The notes under the pieces are model-generated. The model was not told the origin of the DNA. It saw nothing but the letters and a program-made list of their open reading frames with translations, and ran no database searches. A DNA stretch of 64,000 nucleotides from the NCBI GenBank assembly GCA_028873795.1, contig JAPPNP010000027.1, positions 1-64,000 on the forward strand. The letters are read 5' to 3'. The DNA is from Chloroflexota bacterium. GTDB taxonomy: Bacteria > Chloroflexota > UBA11872. Each line of letters opens with the position of its first letter. The stretch's first letter is position 1. A program made the translations under genes and the position numbers. Positions 26,455 through 36,049 of the stretch are shown here, piece by piece.

Positions 26455-28145
26455 GCCGCGCGCCGGCGCCTCACCGCGCGCACGGCGGCAATGAGGACCG
26501 CGACCGCGACCAGGATTGGTCCACCGATGATGGCGATGGTGAGCCCGGCGTCGGCCGCCCACTGGGCGAAGCGACCCAGCCGGTCGACGCTCTCGCGGGC
26601 CGTCGAACCCGGATTCCAGACATCGCGGTCGGCCACGTCCTCCGGCAGCACGGTCAGGAACGTGGTGCTGGAGTTGTCCACGTCGGCGCGATCCGGCTCG
26701 TCCGACGTGATCGTCGTGTCGGTCTGCAGGCGCCCGGAGTCGGCCTCCACTCGCGCCACGTAGGTCACGTTGTTGGCTTCTCCAGGCCCCAGCCGCGGGT
26801 ATTCCCACACGATCGCGTTTCGCGCCTCGTCATAGCGACCGCCGCCGTCCGCGCGCACGAACTGCATGCCGTCCGGCAGGCGCTCCTCGAGTCTCACGTT
26901 GCGGGCGTCGGTGTTGCCGGAGTTGCGGAACTCCAGACCGTAGGCCACGTCCTGCCCGACGGGCACGGCGGCCGGGCCGGCCTTGAAAATGGACAGGTCC
27001 ACGTGAAACGGCAGCGTGGCCTCGGCGCGGTTGTTGGAGCCGTCGCTCTCCGGGCCCGACGTCGAGACCTCTGCGCGCGCTTGCATCTCGAGCGCGTCGC
27101 TCTCCAGCCTTACGTCGCTGCTGACGAATCGCGCCTCGCCGGGACCCAGCCGTTCGATCGTCCACGTCACCGTGTGGGCGGACGGGTTGTAGACGCCGCC
27201 GTCGGAGGCGGCCAGGAAGATCATGCCCGGGTCCAGCCGGTCAACCACCTCCACTTGCCTGAGATCGACCGTGCCCTCGTTCCACACCGACAGGCTGAGG
27301 CTGGTCGAATCGTGCATGCGGAAATGGCTTGGGACTTCGCGCAGCACGATCAGGTCCGCCGCCGGATGCAGGCGCAGCACGATCGTGGCCAGGGTTGTTT
27401 GGTTGGTCAGCACATTGAGCTGGCCCTGAAGCACCTCGATGCGCTCACGCACGTCCGTGAGCTCGCGCTGCACCTCGATGGTGTCCTGCACGCTTTGCGC
27501 GCGGGCCAGAATCTCCAGCAGCTGTTGCTCCGCGGCGGTGGCGTTGCGCAGCCGCGCGGTCAGATCGGTGTACTGCGCCGTCACGTCCTGGCTGCGGATG
27601 TCTTCGTCGATCACCTCGGCGCCGATGTTGCGCAACGCGGCGAGCGTGGCGTCGAACGCCTCCACGGGCACGCGCACGGTGATGGTGCTCACACGCCGCG
27701 GGTCGTCCTGCTGGATGTTCGACGCGGCGACGAACGCGCCGGCGATTCCCGCGATGATGTCCTCGACCTGGGTCACCGCGGCTGCAAGCTCGGCGACGAC
27801 GACGCTGAGCGTGCCGGTGCGGATGATCTGGCGCTCGACGGCGGCGGCGTCGAGTGACTGCGGTGCGGTTGCCGCCAGCGCGCTTGCCGGCGCCGGCGCT
27901 GCCGTCACCATCTTCTCAACGACCTTCTCAACGACGACCTCTACCGGCACCTCCTTGATGACCTCGACCTCGACCGGCACCTCACGCACGACCCTGGCCG
28001 CTTCGGACTCCTGAGCCATAGCCATTGCCGGCTCGGCCATTGCTCGGTCGTCGAAGTCAAGTGATTCAGCTGAACTCTCGGCGTCGCCGCACGCCATGAG
28101 CGCGAAGACGATCAAAACGATGAATGCCGCTCGAAACTGGTGCAT
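26451..28145 (-). CDS. DUF4349 lipoprotein with DUF11-like repeats and C-terminal membrane helix
   Basis: 564 residues. Signal with lipobox (AAFIVLIVFALMACGDA). A stalk VVREVPVEVEVIKEVPVEVV repeats the motif seen in the solute-binding proteins at 55-59 kb. Residues about 105-265 form a DUF4349 domain (RQIIRTGTLSVVVAELAAAV...VTAQYTDLTARLRNATAAEQ) with a coiled-coil. Two DUF11-like beta-sandwich repeats follow (SLSVWNEGTVDLRQVEVVDR; YGLEFRNSGNTDARNVRLEE), then a membrane helix (GGPILVAVAVLIAAVRAVRR). Having both a lipid anchor and a C-terminal helix is unusual and suggests a loop held on the outer membrane face. Function unknown. A palindrome lies just upstream of its ATG. Confidence 0.85.
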   Translation of the reverse strand: MHQFRAAFIVLIVFALMACGDAESSAESLDFDDRAMAEPAMAMAQESEAARVVREVPVEVEVIKEVPVEVVVEKVVEKMVTAAPAPASALAATAPQSLDAAAVERQIIRTGTLSVVVAELAAAVTQVEDIIAGIAGAFVAASNIQQDDPRRVSTITVRVPVEAFDATLAALRNIGAEVIDEDIRSQDVTAQYTDLTARLRNATAAEQQLLEILARAQSVQDTIEVQRELTDVRERIEVLQGQLNVLTNQTTLATIVLRLHPAADLIVLREVPSHFRMHDSTSLSLSVWNEGTVDLRQVEVVDRLDPGMIFLAASDGGVYNPSAHTVTWTIERLGPGEARFVSSDVRLESDALEMQARAEVSTSGPESDGSNNRAEATLPFHVDLSIFKAGPAAVPVGQDVAYGLEFRNSGNTDARNVRLEERLPDGMQFVRADGGGRYDEARNAIVWEYPRLGPGEANNVTYVARVEADSGRLQTDTTITSDEPDRADVDNSSTTFLTVLPEDVADRDVWNPGSTARESVDRLGRFAQWAADAGLTIAIIGGPILVAVAVLIAAVRAVRRRRAA

Positions 28146-28159
28146 GGAGACTTCCCGTC

Positions 28160-28190
28160 GTGTTTAGGCTTTAACGCGGTCGTTAAACAC
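28160..28190 (-). promoter_or_regulatory. Operator-like palindrome upstream of the DUF4349 gene
   Basis: TTTAACG-CGGT-CGTTAAA (28170-28187) is a perfect 7-bp inverted repeat. A second, wider pair GTGTTTA (28160-28166) and TAAACAC (28184-28190) overlaps it. It lies 15-45 bp upstream of the ATG at 28145, where a repressor would block transcription, and is AT-rich against the local GC. No regulator gene is adjacent. Confidence 0.5.
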
Positions 28191-28276
28191 TACGCGCAGC
28201 GGAAGCGAATCGTTCCCTCCCGGCTCAGCGAAAACGCGGACGTGTTCGGCGGGACGGCCAAAGTGTGCCGCGCCGG

Positions 28277-30718
28277 CTAGCCGGAATCTCCGTCGCGGCC
28301 GTCGGCCAGCCGGGCCACGCGCAGCAGCTCCACGTCGTCCTTCATGCGCATCACGATCACGCCCGCGGCGTAGCGCCCGAGCGGGCGAGTGTCCTTGAGT
28401 CCGCACCGAATCACCTGACCGTCGGACGAAACCAGCACGATTTCCTCGTCCGGGCTGAGCAGCGTGCGAGCGTCGGCCACCGGTCCCGTCTTCTCATTCA
28501 GGTTGATGGCGCGCAGGCCTTGTCCGCCGCGGCCCTGCGGCCTGAAGTCCGACACCGGCATCTTCTTGCCGTAGCCGTTGCGAGTGACCAGCAGCACGTA
28601 GGCGTCCTGGTGGACGAGGTCCATCGACACGACCTCGTCCTCCTCGGCCAAGCTGATGGCGCGCACGCCGCCGCTGGTGCGGCCGCTGGCCCGCACGTTG
28701 TCGAGGTTGAAGCGAATGGACAGGCCTTGTCGCGTGAAGAACATCACGCTGTCTTCGTCGGTAGCCAAACGCACCCAGGCCAGCTCGTCGTCGGGCGCCA
28801 CGCTCATGGCCAGCAGGCCGTTGTTGCGGATGGTGACGAACTGGGTGAGCGCGCTGCGCTTGACCTGGCCGCGGCGAGTCCCAAACACCAGGTAGTCGCC
28901 GGCCTCGAAGTTTGGAATGGCCAGGACGGCGGTGGCCGTTTCCCCCTGCTCGATGGGCAGCAGGTTGATCACGTTGATGCCCTGCGCGTCGCGCCCGTGC
29001 TGTGGGATCTCGTAGGTCCGCAGCCGGTAGACCTTGCCGCGGTTGGTAAAGAACAGCAGGTAGTCGTGCGAGTTGGTGATCAGGAAGTGCTCGACGATCC
29101 CGCCGGTCTTGCTGCGGAAGCCAATGATCCCGCGCCCGCCGCGGCCCTGGCGGCGGTAGGCGGTCGCCTGCACGCGCTTGACATAACCATTGGACGACAG
29201 CGTGACCAGGCAATCCTCATCGGCCACCAGGTCGGCATCCGAAAACTCGCCGGTCGCGCCGGCCAGGATCTCGGTGCGGCGCTCGTCGCCGAAGCGATCC
29301 ACCACCTCCCGGGTCTCGGCGCGAATGATCTCCCGCACGCGGTTGGGATCGGCCAGGATGTCCTCCAGGTCGGCGATCTCCGCCCGCACGGCGTCGAGCT
29401 CGTCGAGAATGCGCTGCCGCTCCAGGCGCACCAGCCGTCGCAGCTGCATGTCGAGGATGGCGTTGGCCTGCGTCTCCGTGAGGCCGAAACGCTTCATCAG
29501 CTCGTTTCGCGCCGCTTCCGTGTCGGCGGCGGCGCGAATGCACTCGATCACGTCGTCGATGTTGTCCAGCGCAATGACGTAGCCCTCGAGCAGGTGCTCG
29601 CGGACGCGCGCTTTCTTGAGATCGAACTCCGTCCGCCGGCGGATCACCTCCCGCCGATGCTCGATGAACAGCTCGATCATGCGCTTGAGCGTCAGCTGCT
29701 CCGGCCGCCCGTCGACCAGGGCCAGCATGTTGATGCTGAAGGTGGTCTGCAGCGACGTGTGCTTGTACAGCTGGTTGAGCACTGCCGAGGGCCGCGCGTC
29801 GCGCTTCAGCTCGATCACCGCCCGCATGCCGTGGCGGTCGGACTCGTCGCGGATGTCCGAAATGCCCTCGATGGTGCTGTTGCGCACCAGGCCCGCGATC
29901 CGCTCGATCAGCGTGGCCTTGTTCACCATGTAGGGCAGCTCGGTGACGACCAGCGCCATGCGCTCGCCGCGGACCTCCTCGATCGTGACCCGGGCGCGCA
30001 CCACCACCCGACCGCGGCCTTGCCGGTAGGTGTCCTGGATGTCCTCCGCTCCGACGATGCTCGCCGCGGTTGGGAAGTCCGGTCCCTTGACGAACTTCAT
30101 CAGGTCGTCTCGGCTCGCGTCGGGCTCGTCCAGCAGGTGCTGGATCGCCCGACCGACTTCGCGCAGGTTGTGCGGCGGAATGCTCGTGGCCATCCCGACG
30201 GCGATGCCCGTCGAGCCGTTGAGCAGCAGATTGGGCACGACGGACGGCAAGACTTCCGGCATTTCGGCCGACCCGTCGAAGTTCTCGACGAAACCCACCG
30301 TGTCGCGATCGATCTCATCGAGCATCGCGGCCGACATCGCCGTCAGCCGGGTCTCGGTGTACCGCATGGCGGCGGCGGGATCGCCGTCGACCGAGCCGAA
30401 GTTGCCCTGGCCGTCCACGAGCGGATAGCGCAGGGAAAACGGCTGGGCCATGCGCACCAGCGTGTCGTACAGCGCGCCGTCGCCGTGGGGGTGATATTTC
30501 CCCATCGTGTCGCCCACCACGCGCGCCGCCTTGCGGAACCCCGCATTGGGCGCCGCGCCCAGCTCGTCCATCGAATAGAGGAGCCGTCGCTGGACCGGCT
30601 TGAGCCCATCGCGCACGTCTGGGATGGCACGCGCCATGATGGTGCTCATGGCGTAGTCGATGTACGAGGCTTCCATCTCCTCGGCGAGTTCAATGGGCAT
30701 GAGACGGTCGTCGGTCAC
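28277..30718 (-). CDS. gyrA: DNA gyrase subunit A
   Basis: 813 residues, full length. GyrA cuts and rejoins double-stranded DNA during negative supercoiling, as A2B2 with GyrB. Catalytic Tyr is Y120 in [11 protein letters not shown]. The N-terminal domain has [21 protein letters not shown]. The C-terminal beta-pinwheel carries the GyrA box (QGRGGRG), which favours gyrase over topoisomerase IV ParC. The quinolone-pocket segment reads [12 protein letters not shown]: Gly81 in place of E. coli Ser83, and Asp85 at the Asp87 position. GTG start at 30718 has AAGGAG 6 nt upstream, and the gene begins directly after the moaC stop. gyrB is not in the window. Confidence 0.96.
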   Translation of the reverse strand: MTDDRLMPIELAEEMEASYIDYAMSTIMARAIPDVRDGLKPVQRRLLYSMDELGAAPNAGFRKAARVVGDTMGKYHPHGDGALYDTLVRMAQPFSLRYPLVDGQGNFGSVDGDPAAAMRYTETRLTAMSAAMLDEIDRDTVGFVENFDGSAEMPEVLPSVVPNLLLNGSTGIAVGMATSIPPHNLREVGRAIQHLLDEPDASRDDLMKFVKGPDFPTAASIVGAEDIQDTYRQGRGRVVVRARVTIEEVRGERMALVVTELPYMVNKATLIERIAGLVRNSTIEGISDIRDESDRHGMRAVIELKRDARPSAVLNQLYKHTSLQTTFSINMLALVDGRPEQLTLKRMIELFIEHRREVIRRRTEFDLKKARVREHLLEGYVIALDNIDDVIECIRAAADTEAARNELMKRFGLTETQANAILDMQLRRLVRLERQRILDELDAVRAEIADLEDILADPNRVREIIRAETREVVDRFGDERRTEILAGATGEFSDADLVADEDCLVTLSSNGYVKRVQATAYRRQGRGGRGIIGFRSKTGGIVEHFLITNSHDYLLFFTNRGKVYRLRTYEIPQHGRDAQGINVINLLPIEQGETATAVLAIPNFEAGDYLVFGTRRGQVKRSALTQFVTIRNNGLLAMSVAPDDELAWVRLATDEDSVMFFTRQGLSIRFNLDNVRASGRTSGGVRAISLAEEDEVVSMDLVHQDAYVLLVTRNGYGKKMPVSDFRPQGRGGQGLRAINLNEKTGPVADARTLLSPDEEIVLVSSDGQVIRCGLKDTRPLGRYAAGVIVMRMKDDVELLRVARLADGRDGDSG

Positions 30719-31231
30719 TTAGATCTCCTTGGCCGGCAGGTCGGCGGCCTGAAAGTCGCCGCTCGCGCCGCCGGACTTCCTCAGTAGGCGTACGTCGCGC
30801 ACGGTCATTTCGCGGTCGACGGCCTTGCACATGTCGTAGACGGTCAAGGCGGCGACGGAGACGGCGGTCAACGCCTCCATCTCCACACCGGTGCGGGCCG
30901 TGGTGCGCACCGTGGCCTCGATGGTGAGACTCGGCGGGCCGTCCACGGGCTCGATGGCCACATCAATACCGCTCAGGGGCAGCGGGTGGCACAGCGGAAT
31001 CAGATCCGGCGTGCGCTTGGCCGCCATGATCCCGGCCAGCCGCGCCACCCCCACGACGTCACCCTTTGGCAGCGCCGACTCGCGGCCGTCCAACTGCGTG
31101 CGGATCAATGCCAGCGTCGCGGCCTGCATCTCGATTCGCGCGGCCGCCACCGCGACGCGCTCGGTCTCCGGTTTTGCGCCGACATCCACCATGCGCGGAG
31201 CTCCGGCACCGTCAAAGTGCGTCAGCCCCAT
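30719..31231 (-). CDS. moaC: Cyclic pyranopterin monophosphate synthase MoaC
   Basis: 170 residues, normal length. MoaC converts the MoaA product 3',8-cyclo-GTP to cyclic pyranopterin monophosphate in molybdenum-cofactor synthesis. Motifs: [45 protein letters not shown], and [25 protein letters not shown] with the catalytic Lys and Asp-containing helix. Cytoplasmic hexamer in known cases. It lies directly upstream of gyrA in an apparent two-gene unit; the pathway partners here are moeA (46.1 kb) and the MoaD-like gene (18.4 kb). Confidence 0.95.
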   Translation of the reverse strand: MGLTHFDGAGAPRMVDVGAKPETERVAVAAARIEMQAATLALIRTQLDGRESALPKGDVVGVARLAGIMAAKRTPDLIPLCHPLPLSGIDVAIEPVDGPPSLTIEATVRTTARTGVEMEALTAVSVAALTVYDMCKAVDREMTVRDVRLLRKSGGASGDFQAADLPAKEI

Positions 31232-31564
31232 GCGTGCGTGGTGGACTCCCTCGTGCGCGATGAAACGGCGGATTTCCCGGGACCAATTCTATCAGATTGA
31301 CGGGCAAAATCGGGATTGCCCGCGGCTTCGCGCCGCCGCTGCGCACGAGCGCGCGAGGCGACGATGGGCGGCCTTAGGGCAAGTCCATGATTTGTCGGTT
31401 TTTTGTTGCTGCAAACGCTCCCAAGGGCGGTGCTGTGTGGCTCCTTCCGCCGCCGTGGCCTGACTCGGGCAGTCCATGCGGGGAGCGGCGGGCGCCCCAT
31501 CGCCGGCGAGCCTTCGTTGACATGCCGACGGCGCGCTACCTAGCATCCGCCAGGGACTCCCGCG
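31232..31564. other. Intergenic region between divergent moaC and pilin-like gene
   Basis: About 330 bp. An inverted pair CGGGCAAAATCGGGATTGCCCG lies near 31300-31321, and an isolated T-rich stretch (GGTTTTTTGTTG) at about 31399. ORFs here overlap in several frames with no ribosome site or recognisable product. Promoters for both neighbours should be here. I see no RNA gene I can support. Confidence 0.4.
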
Positions 31565-31777
31565 GTGGCTCGCATGCACGACGACTCGAACGAACAGACC
31601 GACCGCGCCTACGGCGGCTCGATAGTTGGACAGGGCGGACAGGGCGTTGTGGGCTACGCGCTGGTCGCGGTGGCGTTCGTGGTCGTGCTCGTTCTTGTCC
31701 TCACGACGCTTGGCGATAGCATCGGAGAGGGGCTCGACAGCCTGCTGGACACCATCTCCCAGCCATTCACGAGCTAG
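31565..31777 (+). CDS. Flp-pilin-like small membrane protein
   Basis: 70 residues from GTG 31565 (AGGGA 8 nt upstream); ATG 31574 is possible. The core GQGGQGVVGYALVAVAFVVVLVL followed by TTLGDSIGEGLDSLLDTI has the layout of Flp/Fap pilins, which read GQGxVEYALxxxLIAxxxIxxLTxLGxxI. The Glu normally at mature position 5 is Gly here (VVGYAL). No tad assembly or prepilin peptidase gene is nearby. It could be a divergent pilin, a relic, or a small membrane protein of similar shape. It sits 4 bp before clpC and may be co-transcribed with it. Confidence 0.65.
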   Translation: MARMHDDSNEQTDRAYGGSIVGQGGQGVVGYALVAVAFVVVLVLVLTTLGDSIGEGLDSLLDTISQPFTS

Positions 31778-31781
31778 CAGC

Positions 31782-34286
31782 GTGGAATCGACGCGAGACG
31801 AATACGAACCGGTCGAATACCTCCGGCGCCTGACGACCAAGGGCCGGCGGATTCTGGCCCAGGCGGAGGTCGAGGCGACCAACCTGGGGCACTCGACGGT
31901 TGGCGCGGATCATTTGCTGCTGGCAATCCTCGCTTCGCCGCAGACTGCGGCGGCGCGCATTCTGCGTGAGGCCCAGGTCGACGTGCTGAAGCTGCGCGAA
32001 GTGTTGGTCGAGGCCTTGGGTCCCGGCGACGACAACGACCCAGGTCGCCGATCGCTTGGTCCGGGCGGGCGGAACGCGCTCCGTGCCGCCGCGCTGGAAG
32101 CCGAGCGCACGGGCGTGCGGTTCATCGGCACCGAGCACCTGCTCCTGGGCGTGCTGGCCCATCATGGTCGACGGGCCGGCGAAGGCCTGCGCCAGGCCGG
32201 GGTCGACTTTCGCTCGATTCGCCGGCGCATCGAAGCGTCGTACCGCCCCGGACGCGTGGGCGGCGGCGGTCGGCGGGCGAGTCGTCGCGGCCGGCGTCGC
32301 ACCAAGAGCGCGTTGGCCGAATACGGCACCGACGTGACACGCGCCGCCGCGAGCGGCGACCTGGATCCGGTGGTCGGTCGACGGGCTGAAATGGATCGGA
32401 TGATCGAGATTCTCGTTCGACGCACCAAGAACAATCCCGTGCTCGTGGGCGACGCGGGCGTGGGCAAGACAGCCATCGTCGAAGGGCTGGCGCAGCGCAT
32501 TCAGGAAGGCGACGTGCCACCCGACTTGCGCAAGGGCCGCATCGTGGCGCTCGATCTGGCCGCGACCATTGCCGGCACCAAGTACCGCGGCGAGTTCGAG
32601 GAACGCGTGCAGGGCGTCATCGCCGAGGCCCGCGGCGATCCCAACGTCATCCTGTTCATCGACGAAGTGCATACCGTCGTCGGCGCTGGCGGGGCCGCCG
32701 GCTCGCTCGATGCCGCCAACATGCTCAAGGGCCATCTCGCGCGCGGCGAGCTGCGGCTCATCGGCGCGACGACTTGGCGCGAATATCGCCGTCACATCGC
32801 CAACGACAAGAGCTTGACTCGGCGGTTGCAGCCCATTGACGTCGGCGAGCCCGATGACGAGTCGGCCATCGCCATTGTGGAGGGCCTGCGTCCCGTCTAT
32901 GAGCAGTATCACGGCGTGCAGATCAGCGACGAGGCCTTGGAGGCTTCCGTGAGCATGTCGCGGCGCTACCTGACCGAACGTCAGCTGCCCGACAAGGCCA
33001 TCGACCTGATCGATGAAGCCGCGGCCAAGGCCAAGGTGGCGCGACTCACGGCCCCCGAGCGTCTGCGGCAACTCGAGCAGCGCCTCGACGACCTGGCGAC
33101 CACGCGCGCCGATCTGGGCGTGGAGGGGCAGCCGGCGCAGGTACTTGAATTGGCGGCGGCGGAGGCTCAGCTGCGCGAGGAACTGCGCGACGAACGCCGT
33201 GCCTGGGAAGCCGAGGCGCGGGCGAACGTTCCAGTCATCGGCGTACACGAGGTGGCCGGCGTAGTGTCGCGCTGGAGCGGCGTCCCCACGCCGACCCTGA
33301 TCGAGGCCGAAGCCGAGCGATTCTTGGCCATCGAATCGATGCTCCAGAAGCGAGTCGTGGGGCAGGACGAGGCGCTCAATGAGCTCGGCCGATCGCTGCG
33401 CCGCGCGGTTGCCGGCATGCGCGACGAGCGCCGCCCCATCGGGTCGTTTCTCATGATTGGTCCCACCGGCGTCGGCAAGACCGAGACGGCTAAGGCCGCG
33501 GCCGAATTCGTGAGCGGCGACGAGCACAAGCTCGTTCGCGTGGACATGAGCGAGTTTGGCGAATGGCACGCCGTGTCTCGCCTCGTCGGGTCACCGCCCG
33601 GATATGTTGGGCATGACCAGGCGGGCGAACTCACCGAGTCCGTGCGCCGCAACCCCTTTTCCGTGGTGCTGTTCGACGACGTTGAGAAAGCCCATCCCCG
33701 GACGCTGCACATGATGCTGCAGATCATGGAGGACGGCGTGCTCACCGATGCGAACGGGCGCTCGGTTGACTTCCGCAGCACCATCATCGTGATGACCTCC
33801 AACCTTGGCGTCGAGGAGTCGCGGGGGCCCAAGATCGGCTTCGGTACCGGTCCGACGCAGCGGGCGGGTGAGCGCGCGGCGTTCGAATCACGCATGCGCG
33901 ACCATGCCCGCCGGCATCTCCCGGCGGAGTTTCTCAACCGCATCGACCGTCTGCTGATATTTCACGATCTGGGTGAAGCCGAGTTGCGCGAGATCGCGCG
34001 GCGGCTGCTCTCGGCGGCGATCCTTCGCGCGCGGGCGGTAGGGCTCGAACTGCACGTCACCTCCGAAGCCCTCGACTTCTTTGTGCGCGCGGCGGCCGAC
34101 CGCAATCAGGGTGCGCGCCCCCTGCGTCAACTCGTGAGCCGCTACGTCGACGAGCCGCTGACCGAGCATGTGGTCGATGGCGGCGCCGCCGGCAAGGAAT
34201 TCGAACTCCGCGTCGAGGACGGCGAACCCGCGGTCGTTGAGATTCGGGTGGCGGAGGCCGAGGCGGCGCCATCGCCTCGCGAGTGA
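31782..34286 (+). CDS. clpC: ATP-dependent Clp protease ATP-binding subunit ClpC
   Basis: 834 residues from GTG 31782, where the Clp N-domain begins ([21 protein letters not shown]); the ORF-track extension is out-of-context read-through. Two N-domain repeats, then AAA+ domain 1 with Walker [14 protein letters not shown] and Walker [18 protein letters not shown], a short coiled-coil middle domain ([18 protein letters not shown]), and AAA+ domain 2 with [14 protein letters not shown] and [12 protein letters not shown]. ClpC unfolds proteins for ClpP. Domain 2 reads DDVEKAHP where DEVEKAHP is usual, a conservative change at the ATP-hydrolysing Glu that is worth checking. No clpP is nearby. Confidence 0.93.
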   Translation: MESTRDEYEPVEYLRRLTTKGRRILAQAEVEATNLGHSTVGADHLLLAILASPQTAAARILREAQVDVLKLREVLVEALGPGDDNDPGRRSLGPGGRNALRAAALEAERTGVRFIGTEHLLLGVLAHHGRRAGEGLRQAGVDFRSIRRRIEASYRPGRVGGGGRRASRRGRRRTKSALAEYGTDVTRAAASGDLDPVVGRRAEMDRMIEILVRRTKNNPVLVGDAGVGKTAIVEGLAQRIQEGDVPPDLRKGRIVALDLAATIAGTKYRGEFEERVQGVIAEARGDPNVILFIDEVHTVVGAGGAAGSLDAANMLKGHLARGELRLIGATTWREYRRHIANDKSLTRRLQPIDVGEPDDESAIAIVEGLRPVYEQYHGVQISDEALEASVSMSRRYLTERQLPDKAIDLIDEAAAKAKVARLTAPERLRQLEQRLDDLATTRADLGVEGQPAQVLELAAAEAQLREELRDERRAWEAEARANVPVIGVHEVAGVVSRWSGVPTPTLIEAEAERFLAIESMLQKRVVGQDEALNELGRSLRRAVAGMRDERRPIGSFLMIGPTGVGKTETAKAAAEFVSGDEHKLVRVDMSEFGEWHAVSRLVGSPPGYVGHDQAGELTESVRRNPFSVVLFDDVEKAHPRTLHMMLQIMEDGVLTDANGRSVDFRSTIIVMTSNLGVEESRGPKIGFGTGPTQRAGERAAFESRMRDHARRHLPAEFLNRIDRLLIFHDLGEAELREIARRLLSAAILRARAVGLELHVTSEALDFFVRAAADRNQGARPLRQLVSRYVDEPLTEHVVDGGAAGKEFELRVEDGEPAVVEIRVAEAEAAPSPRE

Positions 34287-34314
34287 GCGAGGCTCGCGAC
34301 TCGTTTGCGGCGGG

Positions 34315-35052
34315 TTGGGTGCGCCGACGCTGAGGTCGATTGGCGAGGTCGCCCGAACCGTCGGCCGGAGCGTTGCGGAGATCGTCTTCCCGCCTGTGTG
34401 CGCCGGTTGCGGCGCGCTCGGCGAGGGCATATGCCCCATCTGCATTTCCCAGCTCGACCCGCTGTCGCACCGGTGCTGTCGCCAGTGCAACCGCGCGCTC
34501 GATCACGGCGACCAGTGCGCCGCGTGCCGTCACCAGGAACGCCGCATCGACCATGTATTCGTGCGCTATCCCTACGAGACGCCCGTGCGCGACGCAATCC
34601 TGCGGCTCAAGTTCAACAACAAGCGATATCTGGCCGCGGCGCTTGCCGGTGTCGCGGCACAGGCCCTGCCCGACCCGCTCGACATCGATGCGCTGATACC
34701 CATACCTCTGGGCGCCCGGCGCGAGCGGGAGCGTGGTTTCAATCAGAGTCAACTCATCGCGGCCCAATTGACTCGATGGCTGCCCGTGCCTGTCCTAGAC
34801 CAGCATGTGATCCGTCACCGCGACACGGTTCCGCAGACCTCCCTGGTGCGGGAGGCGCGTTGGCGAAATGTCATTGGCGCGTTTACCTGTCTCCACAACA
34901 TGAGCGGCGCCCGAGTCTTGCTGGTCGACGACGTGGCGGCGACTGGGGCCACCCTCGAGGCGGCCGCGCGTGCGCTCAGGCGTCGCGGCGCGGCCTGGGT
35001 GGGGGCGGTGGTGGCGGCGCGACCGCCGCCGGATCGCTCGCTCGCCCCATAA
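34315..35052 (+). CDS. ComF family phosphoribosyltransferase-like protein
   Basis: About 245 residues from TTG 34315; the exact start is uncertain, since the ORF-track ATG lies inside clpC. N-terminal zinc-binding segment with paired Cys: CAGCGALGEGICPIC and CRQCNRAL...CAACRHQE. C-terminal phosphoribosyltransferase fold with PRPP motif VLLVDDVAATGATLEAAA, and the ComF loop LIPIPLGARRERERGFNQS. ComF is needed for DNA uptake in competent bacteria, thought to act on incoming single strands in the cytoplasm. No other competence genes are seen here, so the role in this organism is open. Confidence 0.88.
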   Translation: MGAPTLRSIGEVARTVGRSVAEIVFPPVCAGCGALGEGICPICISQLDPLSHRCCRQCNRALDHGDQCAACRHQERRIDHVFVRYPYETPVRDAILRLKFNNKRYLAAALAGVAAQALPDPLDIDALIPIPLGARRERERGFNQSQLIAAQLTRWLPVPVLDQHVIRHRDTVPQTSLVREARWRNVIGAFTCLHNMSGARVLLVDDVAATGATLEAAARALRRRGAAWVGAVVAARPPPDRSLAP

Positions 35053-35149
35053 GCCCAACTATCCACACCCTGTTGATATACTCCCCGATCTATCCCCGGG
35101 AGGCGTAGTGCCATAACTCTTTGCCACGAGCCACGTTACAGATTGCGTG

Positions 35150-36037
35150 ATGCCCGTGCGTGATCTGCTTGCCGGTCGCCGTCGCGGCGGCGTCCCAGCC
35201 GATCTCTGGGCCACGTGCCGCAAGTGCGGCGCCATGCACTACCGCCCGGAGTTCGAGGCCGGGTTGCACGTGTGCACCCGCTGCGACTACCACGATCGCC
35301 TGACGGTCGGCCAGCGGCTTGATCTCCTCTTGGACGACGCCGGGAGCTTCCGGGAGTTGGCGGCGGATGTGCTGACCTCCGATCCGCTCAAATTCTCCCG
35401 GCCGAGTGGGCGCTACCCGGACCGCGTGGCGAAGGCCCAAGAATCTACGGGGCGCTCGGAGGCCGTCGTGTGCGGCGTGGGGCATATCCAGGGTCACGAG
35501 GTGGCCGTGGGCGTGATGGAATTTGGCTTCATTGCCGGCAGCATGGGCGGGGCCGCCGGCGAGCGCATTGCCCGGCTGTTTGAGCTTGCCCACGAACGGC
35601 GCATTCCGCTGCTGATGGTGACCTCGTCGGGCGGCGCCCGGCAGGACGAGGGTGTGTTTGCCTTGATGCAGATGGCCAAGACGACCGCCGCCGCCGCGCG
35701 ACTTGCCGACGCCGGCGTGCCTTACATCGCGCTGATGGCGGATCCCACGCTGGCCGGCGTGACGGCCAGCTTTGCAGCCGTCGCCGACGTCATCATCGGC
35801 GAGCCGGGCGCCACGATTCGCTTCGCCGGCTCGCGCGTGGTCCAGGGGACGCTGAGCCGCCGGGCGCAGGCCGACGACCATACGGCGGAGTGGGTGCTGC
35901 GGCGCGGCATGATCGACGCGGTCGTCCCACGGCGGGACCAGCGCCGCACCATCGGCCGGCTCATCGAGCTGCTGGCGCCCGCCCGGGTAACTCGTCGCGC
36001 CGAGATTGGTGACACGGCCCAAACCCGGCTGGGCTAG
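35150..36037 (+). CDS. accD: Acetyl-CoA carboxylase carboxyltransferase subunit beta
   Basis: 295 residues from ATG 35150; GTG 35147 is one codon earlier. AccD with AccA transfers the carboxyl group from biotin to acetyl-CoA, forming malonyl-CoA for fatty acid synthesis. An N-terminal zinc finger (CRKCGAMHYRPEF...CTRCDYHDRL) marks bacterial AccD. The crotonase-fold core has FIAGSMGGAAGERI, MVTSSGGARQDEG and DPTLAGVTASFA. Directly upstream of accA, 12 bp apart, so the two carboxyltransferase genes form an operon. Biotin carboxylase and carrier genes are not in the window. Confidence 0.95.
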   Translation: MPVRDLLAGRRRGGVPADLWATCRKCGAMHYRPEFEAGLHVCTRCDYHDRLTVGQRLDLLLDDAGSFRELAADVLTSDPLKFSRPSGRYPDRVAKAQESTGRSEAVVCGVGHIQGHEVAVGVMEFGFIAGSMGGAAGERIARLFELAHERRIPLLMVTSSGGARQDEGVFALMQMAKTTAAAARLADAGVPYIALMADPTLAGVTASFAAVADVIIGEPGATIRFAGSRVVQGTLSRRAQADDHTAEWVLRRGMIDAVVPRRDQRRTIGRLIELLAPARVTRRAEIGDTAQTRLG

Positions 36038-36049
36038 CGAGCGCCGGCC

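Noticed and set aside
25645-27857. Large ORFs of 387 and 736 residues around the permease and DUF4349 genes
   Set aside because: Antiparallel or out-of-frame shadows of well-supported genes.
28265-30787. 840-residue plus ORF opposite gyrA
   Set aside because: Shadow of gyrA, His/Arg/Val-rich with no domain.
31232-31564. Molybdenum-cofactor riboswitch or small RNA upstream of moaC
   Set aside because: A small inverted repeat exists, but I could not match the known riboswitch architecture.
31292-31882. 196-residue minus ORF over the pilin-like gene
   Set aside because: Overlaps clpC and the pilin-like gene antisense, with no ribosome site and no family.
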